A stretch of DNA of 64,000 nucleotides from Nectonema munidae (taxonomy: Eukaryota > Nematomorpha > Nectonematoida > Nectonematidae), in contig JAUIRK010000097.1 of the NCBI GenBank assembly GCA_030549495.1, positions 1,087,001 to 1,151,000 of the forward strand, read 5' to 3'. The notes beneath the pieces were generated by a model that worked only from the letters and a program-made list of their open reading frames with translations, did not search any database and was not told the DNA's origin. Numbering within the stretch: position 1 is the first letter of the stretch; each line of letters opens with the position of its first letter. Shown here piece by piece: positions 1-10,300 of the stretch. The position numbers were made by a program, and so were the translations under genes.

Positions 1-790
1 TCACATGTATCAATTTTTTCATTTACATTTTGTGCAATTTTTCACTGAAGAACTTATATTATGCGGATAGTGGAGTTGAAGCTCATTGAAAAGGCTTTTC
101 TTATATACACGTAAATTCCGCTACTCGATACTCTGCTTACATCAGTCTTTTGGTTTTTGAGTGTTCATAAAAATGTTAAGAAATATTTCATTTATTTATG
201 ATATATCCTCACATTCATTTTCTGAATGTTTTTGCGTATTCTCTTATGATAATTTCTCAGGGGGGAGTCTACTAGCCTATAACTCTTCTTCTATACTTAT
301 AATAAAGTAGCATATATATACTCTAGCAGTAACTTATATGTGTATATTATGTATATATGGGCTGAGAATCAAATTCCAGGTGTAGTTTGTTCCTAGCGTA
401 ACATGCGCTAAATTCGTTATATGTTAATAATAAACCCTAAAGTATACACTAAATAACAGTGATAATGTTTTAATCAGACAATTTACTGTCCGACACTTTT
501 TTTCATAGAACAAAAATGTTCAATCGTTTTTTTGTGTTCTCTACGTTAATAATCCGACATATTTTGATTCCGACTCCTACCAAACTTTATGTATAATATG
601 TAACAATCTAAATTGTTCTATAGTTCGACTTTTCATCGAAGTATATAAAAAGTTTTTTATTTGTGTAAAATCAAAAATATAAAAAGTGTTTTATCGAAAG
701 CAATTTGAAAAACATTTTTTGCAACATATTAAATGTGAAAAAACCAGGCTTAGAATAGTGTTTCATCTCAAACTATAAAAATTGTTTCAG
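1..790. other. AT-rich non-coding stretch
   Basis: No open frame, RNA gene or repeat that I can name. If the SH3 exon that follows is real, this is intron sequence of that gene: it ends in a pyrimidine-biased tract and TTTCAG at 785-790. Confidence 0.4.
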
Positions 791-1250
791 GCATGTAGGA
801 ATTTTTCCTGATAAATTTATTTCACTTAACATAGAAAAAAATAACGAATCTTTGCTCCCTATATTTGAAACTAACAGATCTACTGACTTTGATTCAGCAG
901 ATACCAGGATCCGTTATGACAACTGGAAATTACATAGAAGTTGAAAAAGAAGTTGAAATTACTAGACATCAGATGAAGAAATTATTAAAATGGTGCCCCA
1001 ACTAAAAGAAAACTCTTTTGATTCGTCCAATTTTGAAAGCAATAATACAGAACCTTCAACATCTATAAAAGAAATGCGTTCTTATTTAATTGGTGCAATC
1101 AAATTTTGTAAGGAAAATGAAGATTTTCCCCACTTTATAGATGTTTTAACATCAATTCTGACTAATGCTAACAAGAAAAGTGGGAAAAGACTGAAACAAG
1201 TCAGCATTAAAACATTTTTACTATGATTTGTAATGTTTGTGTTAAATAAA
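791..1250 (+). CDS. Probable 3' exons of an SH3-domain protein gene
   Basis: An acceptor-like TTTCAG ends at 790. The frame opening at 792 reads HVGIFPDKFISLNIE, the signature end of an SH3 domain (G-x-FP-x-x-F-V/I-x-L), and stays open to a stop at 942-944. A second frame, 966-1226, preceded by AG, begins TSDEEIIKMV and gives 86 residues, acidic and Ser/Asn-rich at the start; it is followed by AATAAA at 1245-1250. SH3 domains bind proline-rich ligands in cytoskeletal and signalling adaptors. The rest of the domain would lie upstream of the window. The gap between the two frames (945-965) is too short for a normal intron, so this is either a 3' end broken by a frameshift or a pseudogene. The SH3 reading is fairly good; the adaptor's identity is unknown. 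Confidence 0.4.
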
Positions 1251-1572
1251 AAACAACTTTTTTTACCGAGAAAAGCATTTTTCAGTTTTAAAATCTTAAA
1301 AAAATGAAACTTATTAGTTCTGACAATTCTTAATCCCACACAATTACTGTTGTAACCTAAGAAGTCGGATTAACCAATCATCGTTGTGGGTGTACACAAA
1401 GTCTTTAGACAAATTTATAAATTCATTAAAAAATTTTAAGAAGTGCCATCAAAATAATTCTTTTTACATATTAATCAGTTGTTATTAAAGTTTTTAATAA
1501 TATTACTTTTATTTTATTCCAGAGATAAATTAGATAAATAAAAAAATAATTGATTTCCAAATCTTTTTGAAA

Positions 1573-2082
1573 ATGATTACTCCGCAAGAAAAAGCACGGT
1601 GTGTTTCTTGGTTTATCGAAACAAAACCTGATATTCAAACACAAAGAAATTAGACAACTAAATATGCAAAACAAGCTCCAGCACGGCAGTCAATTCGCAA
1701 TCGGCATAAACAGTTTATAGAAACTGGAACATTGCTACATAAACCGAAAAGTGGAAGGCCAAGAATTTCTGAAAAAGACATCGAGCGTATTCGTCAATCA
1801 TTTATTCGGAACCCAAATAAGTCCACCAGCACTGCTTCCGTTCAGCTGCAATTAGCAAGACCAACAATTCATAAAGTTCTTCATAACAATTTGAGGCTTT
1901 ATGCGTACAAAATTCAATTATTACAAGCACTAAAGCCAGATGACAAACCGAAGCGAAAAGAATTTGCTCTTAACATTTTGAAAAAAATCGAAGAGAATGG
2001 TGACTTTCTCAACCTCATTTGCTTTAGCGATGAAGCAACTTTTCGTGTGTCTGGAAAGCTTAACAAACTCTGCAATCCTTAA
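1573..2082 (+). pseudogene. Broken DUF4817-type mariner-like transposase, N-terminal part
   Basis: From ATG 1573 the frame reads MITPQEKARCVSWFIETK, then hits TAG at 1651-1653. It continues in the same frame through QAPARQSIRRHKQFIETG, a GRPRISEKDIERIRQSF linker and a second helix-turn-helix (RPTIHKVLHNNLRLYAYKIQ) to ICFSDEATF, the first catalytic Asp region. This is the bipartite DNA-binding region of the Tc1/mariner-related transposases with an N-terminal DUF4817 domain, common in arthropods. The reading ends at 2082, so two of the three catalytic acidic residues are missing. The first stop plus the truncation make it inactive. It directly abuts the MULE relic that follows. Confidence 0.8.
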
Positions 2083-2089
2083 ATAATAG

Positions 2090-2950
2090 GATAATAGTTC
2101 ACGCTTTTTTGAATGAAACACAAATACCAATTTTATATACTATTGCTTGCGCTAAAAAACAACAAACATATAGGTAACATCTTTTAATATTGCTTTTCCA
2201 CATTTAATATCTATGCTAGAGGATTTTTGATCATATGAAAGACTACATGAATTTCGGTGAACTAAAAGGCATAGTAGGTGATTTTGAACAGGCTTTTATT
2301 TCAGCTGTCCGAGACATTAGAACGCAAATATATGTTCCTTTGTTCATTAACCTATATTTTAGTCTTTTCACAATGTTCATTTCCACGGCTGCTACTTTCA
2401 TTATTGCCAAGGCATATATATAAAACTGTCTGAACTAGTAAAAATGTTCCTTGCTTTGGCTTTTCTACCTGAAATTGAAGTAATTTTAAATTGTAGATTA
2501 TTTAATTATTGTTTGTAAATTTGAATTAAAACAAAGGATTAAGGTTGCGTATAGAAAACTGAAGCTCATGATGAATGTTTTTCATTTGGAAAAGTTTTTC
2601 CTATATTTTGAAAACAACTGGCTGAATAGAACATTTTTGTGGAATGTTTTCAAAAAAAAAATAAGAACCAATAATCATTGGGAAGGGTTTCATAACAGGT
2701 TAATCTTAAATCTATACTTATTAGTTCTACTATGTTTTAAGTTTAAAATCCAGTCTTATCTATGATAAAACCACTGTATGGGAAGTGATAGATTTTTTCA
2801 TTAAAAATGAAGAAAGACTGGATTGATATTCCTGAAAGAGCAACTATTGATTCCTAATACAATTAGAGTGATGGTAGAAAAGAAGAACAAGAAAAAATGT
2901 TAAAGAATATATATGAAAAATATTTGTTAGATAAAAACGTATACATATTT
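2090..2950 (+). pseudogene. MULE (Mutator-like) transposase relic, core to C-terminus
   Basis: Pieces in shifting frames follow the MULE transposase order. TQIPILYTIACAKKQQTY comes first (about 2120-2180). Then at 2235-2320 comes MKDYMNFGELKGIVGDFEQA, continuing FISAVRDI, the Asp-containing core motif ('DFE.A...A'). Next is MFLALAFLPEIEVIL (about 2440-2490), then YFENNWLNRTFLWN (2602 on), and KIRTNNHWEGFHNRL (2660-2705), equivalent to the conserved RTNN-x-EGWHN. Further remnants run to about 2950. MULEs are cut-and-paste transposons. Stops and frame changes show a dead copy. The N-terminal FLYWCH/zinc region is absent, presumably lost where it meets the DUF4817 relic at about 2085. No TIRs were identified. 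Confidence 0.75.
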
Positions 2951-2959
2951 TAAGTAGAA

Positions 2960-3530
2960 CTTCTATGTTCATTTCTTCGCCTTTAAACATGGAAACTTTT
3001 AATACAAATGATGGTTTTTCAGTTGATTTTTCGATACTAAACAATAGATCTAATTTTAATATTTTTTCAATTTTAAATAATTGATAGGTTTATGTTTTTC
3101 AATTATTTTTGTGATTTTCATTTATAAATAAATTTTGTTTCCACTATGAGTATGTCAATTTGAAAATATATGACATGATATATTTTTGCATATCCATGAA
3201 TAATGATCAGCAAATGTATGGGATGTTTACATGTTAAACAATTCAATAAAAATTAAGCTATACACTTTTCATCAGAATGCAAGCACTTCGAATAGAAGTT
3301 TTCATATTTTTATCCGTTCTTAGATAGATTTTTATTTAAGTTTATTAATTTTGACTAAAGAATTAAGCGCACATTGAAGAAATTTAGTTTATAATGTTAT
3401 TAAAAATACTTCAATTTTCAGAAAGTATAATTTTTTCAGAATTAACATAGTTACTTCGCATTTTGTGCATTACAGTTGTCTATAAAGCTCAGCAAAGCTC
3501 TTGTTTTTTATTGGTTGCTAGAAACGCCAA
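2960..3530. other. AT-rich stretch without recognised features
   Basis: I see no coherent coding, RNA gene or named repeat here. Confidence 0.4.
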
Positions 3531-3533
3531 TCA

Positions 3534-3803
3534 TTAGTACTCGTAACAATAGCCTCCTCTTGTTATAAGCATAGTGGGAAACTGGCGGTAAGAGAGAGAG
3601 AGATTAAAATTGTAGGGAGCTTTTCCATGTAGGGAACGTTTCCTAGAATCATTTTGTGTACTATGTGGAATCTCCTCTTCACTATTCTGCATTTCATCAG
3701 GTTGTTGATTTGATATATAAAGATTAAAAGGGTGTGATTTACAAATTAACAAATGCAAAATGAAGAGAGCAGAAAAAAGTCCTCGTTTGATGCTCACTTG
3801 ATC
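3534..3803 (-). CDS. Candidate secreted-peptide exon, unrecognised
   Basis: The minus-strand frame reads SIKRGLFSALFILHLLICKS, which looks like the n- and h-region of a signal peptide. A hydrophilic propeptide-like stretch follows, then a dibasic site (DSRKRSLHG), then an aromatic-rich tail ending RGGYCYEY. This layout is that of a neuropeptide or small secreted protein precursor. There is no ATG in frame. A possible acceptor AG lies just before ...TGAGCATC, so an upstream exon could supply an A and create an ATG across the junction; that is speculative. I do not recognise the peptide family. It could be a chance open frame in AT-rich DNA. Confidence 0.25.
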   Translation of the reverse strand, partial: DQVSIKRGLFSALFILHLLICKSHPFNLYISNQQPDEMQNSEEEIPHSTQNDSRKRSLHGKAPYNFNLSLSYRQFPTMLITRGGYCYEY

Positions 3804-3879
3804 CAATTATGATCCACCTTATTTGAGTGACCTGAGTTTAGCAAAAGCTTTGCATACACTTTGCATAACAGTATATTTT

Positions 3880-4340
3880 TTAAACTGACGTAATTGATTG
3901 CACAATGGAGTTAATTGAATGCACAATGGCGTAATTGACTGCAGAATTGCGTAATTGCCTACAAAAATGACTTAATTGATTGCAATAACGACGTAATAGA
4001 TCAAAAAACACTTTTTATTTCTCTTCATAAATGAAATAATTCAAATGAAATATTTTCAACTGTTTTCGATCTATTGCGTCGTTGCTGCATTCAATTGAGT
4101 CGTTGCTGCATTAAAATTAAGTCGTTGTTGCACGTAATTGAATGAAAATTGACGTAATTGATTGCAATAACGACTCAATTGATTGTAATAACGACTCAAT
4201 TGATTGCAACAACGATTTAATAGTTCGAAAAACTCTGCTCTTCGATCAATAAAGTCACTGTTGCATTTGATTACACAACATTGTTGCATTTAATTAAGTC
4301 GTTGGTGCACTAGATAGAGTATAATAGCGTTGCATTTGAT
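3880..4340. repeat. Subterminal repeat cluster of the Tc1/mariner element
   Basis: Around a dozen variants of a ~22-bp motif, GTAATTGATTGCAATAACGA, occur in direct and inverted orientation (for example 3889, 3974, 4065-4140, 4150-4215 and 4280-4310). The right terminus has one composite block only. Such repeats in transposon ends commonly bind the transposase; here that is an inference. The inverted copies at 3975-4010 and 4062-4090 could also form hairpins. Confidence 0.7.
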
Positions 4341-4449
4341 TACGACAGCAAATTCTCAAGATGAACATACTCCTTAAAAGTGATCAATAATAATTTAATC
4401 GAGGTTATTTGCTTTCTTACACAAATACAACACCTCAGATCTTACAAAT

Positions 4450-5520
4450 ATGAATATTCCTAGTGAAGATTTATCAAAGCAGCCTAGCCAAGAAGAAACC
4501 ACCAATCAAAATCAAGATAAAAATACAAGAATTACAAAAAAATTAGTAACACCTGAATTAAGAAGACTTGCGATTAGTTTTGCAATGAATGGCACGGGTA
4601 ACACTACAATAGGAAAAATACTTGGCTTATCAAGAACGACTGTAGCAACTATTGTAAAAAAGTTTTACACTACTGGCAGCGAAGAAGCAGCAAAAAGAGG
4701 TGGAAATTACCATGGAAAGTTATCTGGCCAGCAAAAAGAAAGCGTCCGCAAATGGGTAGATGAGAACTGTTCACTCACTCTAGGCGACTTGGTTACTCGT
4801 GTCAATGGAGCCTTTGGCTTAACTGTTTCAAAATCTTGCGTTGACAGATGTCTGCGCAGTTTTCACTACACTATTAAAAATATTCTGCCTGTGCCAAAAG
4901 CCCGTAATACTGAAAGAACAATTGATCTTAGATTTGATTACGCCCAAGAGTATCGCAAATTGGAACAAAGCACACTCCTTCAGCCCTTTCTATTTTTAGA
5001 TGGCGTTGCTTTTAAAGTTTTTACAAGAACAAAAAGAGGAAGATCTTTAGTTGAAGCTCCTGCAACATCTCTCCAACAAGCTAGAAGTATATGCATTTAT
5101 GTTGTAGCTGTAATGAACAAAAACAAAATGCTATATTATGCGATTCATGATTGCTCTGTCAATGGCTATTCTTTTCAAGCATGCCTTAACAAAGTGAAAG
5201 ATGTCTGTGTAAAAGAAGGCATTGAGAGTCCTGTACTGGTTATGGACAGTGCAAGAATTATTCATTACAAAAAGTTAAGTTTTGATTGGTTCCATGTTTT
5301 ATCTCTACCGCCATCTTCTCCGTTTTTAAACCCTATCGAAAATTGTTTCAGTAAATGGAAGTCTCTTATTATTAGACACGGGTGCACTAGCGAACAAGAA
5401 TTGAAGGAGCGTATATCTAATGCTTTTAATGAAATTACCACATCAGACTGCAATGAATATTATCAGAATATGTTGTGTTATTTAAAGAAGTCATCTAATC
5501 GTCAAAATATTGAAAATTGA
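4450..5520 (+). CDS. Tc1/mariner-superfamily transposase, full open frame
   Basis: 356 codons from ATG to TGA without a stop; an AATAAA-like signal follows at about 5551. Residues ~36-75 form a first helix-turn-helix (IGKILGLSRTTVATIVKKFY). Residues ~90-135 carry a second helix-turn-helix-like DNA-binding region (KLSGQQKESVRKWV on). The catalytic core shows FLDG (first Asp), VLVMDSARIIHYKK (second Asp) and LPPSSPFLNPIEN (Glu). The gap between the second Asp and the Glu is 30 residues by my count, shorter than the usual 34-35, so a small deletion or an unusual DDE spacing is present. It would cut and paste its own element at TA sites. The first 30 residues are Gln/Asn/Glu-rich and probably disordered. 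Confidence 0.85.
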   Translation: MNIPSEDLSKQPSQEETTNQNQDKNTRITKKLVTPELRRLAISFAMNGTGNTTIGKILGLSRTTVATIVKKFYTTGSEEAAKRGGNYHGKLSGQQKESVRKWVDENCSLTLGDLVTRVNGAFGLTVSKSCVDRCLRSFHYTIKNILPVPKARNTERTIDLRFDYAQEYRKLEQSTLLQPFLFLDGVAFKVFTRTKRGRSLVEAPATSLQQARSICIYVVAVMNKNKMLYYAIHDCSVNGYSFQACLNKVKDVCVKEGIESPVLVMDSARIIHYKKLSFDWFHVLSLPPSSPFLNPIENCFSKWKSLIIRHGCTSEQELKERISNAFNEITTSDCNEYYQNMLCYLKKSSNRQNIEN

Positions 5521-5854
5521 TTTTAATCAAAAAATATATTTTAAATCTTTAATAAAATTGTTTAAATTTTGCTTTTAACTCTATTTTAAATAATAAATAT
5601 ATGTTTGCGAAGAAAAGAAATTGTGATAAAGACTCAGGAGAGTCGAAATATTCCAATAAAGAGTTCTTCTTTTCAAAATCTATTCAATTCACAATAATTA
5701 ATAGGTACAAAAAAGGAACTGACATATGTAGTTTAAAAGAGGCTCATATTTTATTTCAAATGGGAAGTTGCTGAAGTGGGAATCTCGTAGCAAATTTTAT
5801 AATAAAATGGCCGCAATTTAAGCAACACAAACAGTTATGAAGTAAAAGTCATAC

Positions 5855-6034
5855 TTTTGAAGGATCAATTTCATCGAAGGAGCGCACCGCTGTCATCACA
5901 GCATCTTCAATCTTCTTCAATGTTAATTTTTCGCCTGGAAATCTATCGGTAGAGCAGTGCCTCTTAGAAAGGACAATTTCTAAAAACGTTTTAAATATCT
6001 GTTGTTCTTTGGGTAAGGTGTTAAAGTTTGCATT
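5855..6034 (-). CDS. Exon resembling mitochondrial acyl carrier protein (NDUFAB1-like), inside the transposon
   Basis: On the minus strand a TTTTTAG acceptor (ending at 6035) precedes exactly 60 in-frame codons ending at a GTATGA donor (5854 on), so both exon phases are 0. The translation has a transit-peptide-like start with a RHCST processing-site look, then FPGEKLTLKKIEDAVMTAV and RSFDEIDPSK. The last part fits the start of the mitochondrial ACP domain (LTL-x-x-I-x-D-x-V, x-x-x-DKIDP-x-K). ACP carries acyl chains on phosphopantetheine and is a complex I subunit. The DSL exon bearing the phosphopantetheine serine is not visible downstream on the minus strand within the window. Either the transposon captured a host exon or a host gene with distant exons is interleaved with it. 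Confidence 0.6.
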
Positions 6035-6392
6035 CTAAAAAGGATTTAAAAATATTAGTACGAATAGCACTTTTAAACGAGAATAATAATAATCTAAGCT
6101 TTACAGAGTTTTTCGATTTATTACGTCGTTGTTGCAATCAATTACGTCAGTTTTAAAAATAAGAAAAATTCACGATCGCACTATTAATGGAGAAGCAATA
6201 ATAGGTATACTTTGAGGAAGCAATAGAAAATTTGGAGAGTAACTAAATGAATGTCTTTTCATATAATATACTGTAAAGTACATTTACGAGTAAAAAAAGT
6301 TCGTATAGTGTTATTTTCGCGAGCACTCATATATTTTCTAAATGATCTTCATATGTTGTACTTACTTTTCTCTGCAGGAGTTTCACATGAAC

Positions 6393-6516
6393 ACGTTAGC
6401 GACCAGAATAATCAGACGATAAAGCAGAAGATTGGTATTAAAAAGTATAAATAAACGAAGACGATTCACATTTTTGTAAAGTCGACATATGTCGACTGTG
6501 GTCGATAACCGGTTAA
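6393..6516 (+). repeat. Short dispersed repeat, copy 1
   Basis: The segment from AGCGACCAGAATAATCAGAC to AACCGGTTAAT recurs at 10206-10300 with the same internal words (GACGATTCACATTTTTGTA, GTCGAC). It is about 100-120 bp long, non-coding and of unknown class. The surrounding 6160-7340 holds nothing else that I recognise. Confidence 0.55.
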
Positions 6517-7341
6517 TATATTCGAGAGCTAATTTTAGCGAAATAACAGCTTTTCGAGAAATTCGCAAAAATAGGAATATCGCAAAAATTATACTTTAAT
6601 TTCTTGAGAACAAAATGTCTCAAACTATCGTTCAAAATCAAATTCGCAAGAATATAAATTCGCAAATAAATATTTCCAAAATTTTAGATATTTATTGAAT
6701 AAAATGGAATTTATTTAGAACTCAAATAAAAGAGAAAGCACAACAAAAAAGAAGAAATCGTTGGTGTTGCGAGGATTAAGGAGTTTTATAAGGAAGTGGA
6801 GTGCAATGGGAGAGTCGCGCTATCAAGATGCAAGATCCACAAGATTGAACAAAATAAAGTGTTAAAAATAGTAGACGAAATAGTGACAAAAATACAATAC
6901 AAAAAAGTGAGAAAAGCTGAGAATAGTAACCTTGAAATGTGAAAGTATTATATACATTACAATGTACATTAGCATATCATTTAGCCTAAAAAATAGTTCT
7001 ACTTCTTCGGTGCATATCGAACGAAATTACAGAGATTTTTAATTTTATATACGAAAGATTTCAAATGTCATGGAAAATTTCACATAAACGACTTGAAAAA
7101 AATTAAATTTCTAAGTACACCATATAAAGTCTAGATGAAATGATTATTATATTAAGTAAAAGTTAAAAATTGAATAATCTTCAACCAATTTTGATTAAAT
7201 ATTTCATTTTTTTAACTTTAAAAAAATGGCTAAATCTATGTAAAACTTGATAGGTTTGAGTCATTTTGGAAAAAAAATATATTTCAGTAGAAAGTAGCAG
7301 CTAAATTAAAGCTTTCAGCATTAGCATAAATTAATATACAG

Positions 7342-9130
7342 CAGGGTTGCCATATTGGATTTTTTAAAGAACAATTAATCAAATTTGGCTTTTTGGTGTC
7401 AAATATTTTAACTGGCTTTTTTTTATAATTTTTTTTGGCTTTTTTTCATTAAAAAAATTAATTCACTCACTTGTTTATTTTATTTTTCTATTATTTATAA
7501 AAACAAAAATAGTTTTAAGGATTTACTAATATATTTAAATTTAAATTTCAAACTAAAATAATATGATTAAATTTTAAATTTTAATAAAAAATTACAAGAT
7601 AAAAAATTCAAGCAATGGGATAAAAAATATTTGTAAGATATTTTTTTGTTTTAAACTTATTTTATTTCTTCAAAAAATGGAAAGCATCTTATGATGGTAA
7701 TTGTAAATACAGTGTGAAATGGGAGAAAACATATTTATGGTGCAAAGGGGCTGAAGATGGATCAGAAGCAGCTTTTTGTAAGCTTTGTCATTGCACAAAT
7801 TTACCAAAGAGTTAGCAATCTTTTGAATCATGAAAGATATAAAAAACACAAAACAAAATCCTACCCCATAATCAAACACAACTTACTTGAAAAAAACGAA
7901 GGGAAAATATTGATAAAATTAAATCAGTTGAGCTTCAAATTGTTGTAAGTATAACATGTCATTGTGCAATAGGAAGTACTTTGGGACAAATTTAGTTACG
8001 TATAGCTAAATATTCTTGCTTGCTAAGAAATCTTATTTCACAAGCATTAAAAGTTGAACTTGTAAATGACTTTCCAAATTGTAAATATTCAATCATTATA
8101 AATGAATCTACTGATAAACTAAAATATATCTAATAGGAGAGATGTCTGATGACATGTCAGACGTGGTTTTATTGATTCGGAATTCGATTTTCAACTTTTT
8201 TGCTCAGATTGATGAAACAGCATATGTTTACGTATAATATGTATATGATAAGAACCTGGTAGACAACTTTTTTTTTGCGAAACTCAGAAATAGAACAACT
8301 GTAAGAGAAACATTTAATAAATTGATAAAAATATTTACAGCACATGGTATAAAGTCGGAATCTGGGTAAGCAAAAATCTCCAGATGTAATTGGAACCAAG
8401 TTCGCTGAGCCATAAAACCATACCTGATCAGTTGAAAAATGTTTTCAATGAAGTGATTAAAACAGTATATTTCATTAAAGCAAATGCTTCAAATCTTGTT
8501 TGTTTCAATTTGAAAAACTCTTGCGGCACTCAAACATAAGGTGGCTTTCCAAAAAGAAATTTTCCAAGCGACACTATGGAAAGAAATCCAGCAATTTCTG
8601 GAAGGCAAACTAGACATGCATGTAGAAATTTCGGATGTCCGTTTTCGTATATTTCTATCATTTTTAGTGAACATATTTGAATATATGAATTCCTTTAACC
8701 TTGCGCTGCAAAGAAAAGAAATCAGAGTACTCTATTGTAATAAAAAAAATGACAGCTTTTGAAATGAAGCTGGAATAATTGGATTCTTTGACAAGAAAAA
8801 TTTTGCTCGATTTTCGATTCCTGGAGGCCATAAAACACAGGTGTAGCATGACAAGAAATTTCTCATTTTATCTACAAAAATTTGAAAAATACTATCAATT
8901 TATCAAAAATCCGTTTATAATCTCTATTAGTAATCTGGCCGCAGAAGACTTCTTAATTCAGGAACAGTTTATTGATTGTTGAATTGAAATAGCAGAGTCC
9001 TTTTCATGCTACTTGCCATGGAAGTGAGTGGTATGAGAATCAAAGCAGATGCCATCCATCCCATTTAGATTTGGATTGTTCAGACAATTTTTGAATAAAC
9101 TATTGTGTTGATTTTTTAGTACAGTACTTT
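7342..9130 (+). pseudogene. Decayed hAT transposon with ZBED/GTF2I-repeat-type transposase
   Basis: A hAT-like terminus, CAGGGTTGCCA, starts at 7342. From about 7672 a BED-like zinc finger is readable (YSVKWEKTYLWCKGAEDGS, AAFCKLCHCT). NCKYSIIINESTDKL follows at about 8080-8130, matching the SI(I/V)-x-DESTD core of this hAT lineage. At 8541-8982 the frames read TLWKEIQQFLEGKLDMHV, FEYMNSFNLALQRKEI, then FYLQKFEKYYQFIKNPF and DFLIQEQFIDC, which follow the 'HLNELN-x-x-LQGK' and '...NPF...LQ-x-E-x-I-D' segments of ZBED5-like transposases. Several stops and frameshifts make it dead. I did not find the right terminus or a target-site duplication. Confidence 0.75.
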
Positions 9131-10205
9131 ATATGTTGATTTTTTTTAAATGAGACCCTAAGCTATTAAAAAATTATAGTTAGACCGGTACACCGAAAAT
9201 TTTTAGAAAGTTTGTGAACAACTCTTCAAGCTCAACAAGGGAACACAATCATTCAAATATAATAGATCACTACTCATCAGATGTAATTAAGTCTCCCTTT
9301 TTATTGCCATTTACCAGTTATTGAAACGGATTCTCACAGTCTACCTTTATAGTCTATAAGATATGCTATACTCTAATCAAGTGAAGATTTTATACCATGA
9401 CTAAAAATGATCTATTTTGTAAATCTTTAGGGAGCTGAATTTTTGGTTGAACCGATTTTATATTTGGTGTTTGAAAATTAAAAGTGTCTTTGTCTTCTAA
9501 AGAACATATGGAAAGGGTTGTATTAGAAGACTCATTTGTAATACAGTAATACCTCATTTTTCCGTCAGCAGATTATTCGACAACCCCACTATCCGATGGA
9601 ATATTGATTAGGAGCTAAAAGATATTTCTCAGCCTCTCATCTCACTAATTGTGAACAAGCCTGGTTCATATCAAATGAATTGGTTAGGTTGATTGATTAC
9701 TCTGTACTGAAATGCATTGTTGCTTAAAATTAAATTTTAAAATTTTTAGCAACGAAATGATGCCAGGTTTGATTGGTAACACAAAAAACATAGAATCATC
9801 TTATATAATCTTCATGTTCTATCTACGCGTATTTTCAGTCCGTAAAGTAAATAGTTGAAAATTTATTTAGGATATGGGTCTATGAATTGACAGATATGTA
9901 GTCATAAATTTAAATTTAGCCATTTTAAATAGAAATTGAAGGTTTAAAATTTATGGAAAAAATATTATACAAATTTTAAATTTATATAAATTAGCTATTC
10001 CAATCCCTAAGTTATACGATAAAAATTACATGAAAAATAAATTATTTGTACTAAGTTGTATAAACAAAAATTTTAATCAAAGTGTAAAAACATTGCCAAC
10101 TATTCTAATAAATCTTGAAAAAAAAACTAAAACATTAAATGAAACGAATATCTAAGGATAAAGATACTATATATTTGATTTCTAGAATAAAAGACTTGAC
10201 TGTTT
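9131..10205. other. Non-coding stretch with one pogo-like terminus
   Basis: At 9546 the sequence CAGTAATACCTCATTTTTCC resembles the 5' terminus of pogo/Tigger-type elements (CAGT-x-x-x-ACCTC). I saw no matching right end. Nothing else is recognisable. Confidence 0.3.
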
Positions 10206-10300
10206 AACCCTTTAACGACCAGAATAATCAGACGCTATCAAGTATAAAGCAGATTTGTATAGACGATTCACATTTTTGTAGTCGACAACTGGTTAAATTA
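10206..10300 (+). repeat. Short dispersed repeat, copy 2
   Basis: Matches 6393-6516: TTTAACGACCAGAATAATCA, then GACGATTCACATTTTTGTAG and TCGACAACTGGTTAA. It lies directly beside the MITE at 10299-10499. Confidence 0.55.

Larger units (their letters stand above)
3876..6159 (+). mobile_element. Complete Tc1/mariner (IS630)-type transposon, 2.28 kb
   Basis: The left end (3876 on) and the reverse complement of the right end (6159 back) share TTTTT(T/A)AA(A) followed by ACTGACGTAATTGATTGC, about 28 bp with one mismatch. TA dinucleotides flank both ends (3874-3875 and 6160-6161), as expected for Tc1/mariner target duplication. The element holds one open transposase gene (4450-5520, plus strand). 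The left end carries a dense set of short repeats (3880-4340), while the right end has about one repeat block (6107-6159). An ACP-like exon lies inside it on the minus strand. The intact open frame and well-preserved ends suggest it is young. Confidence 0.8.
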
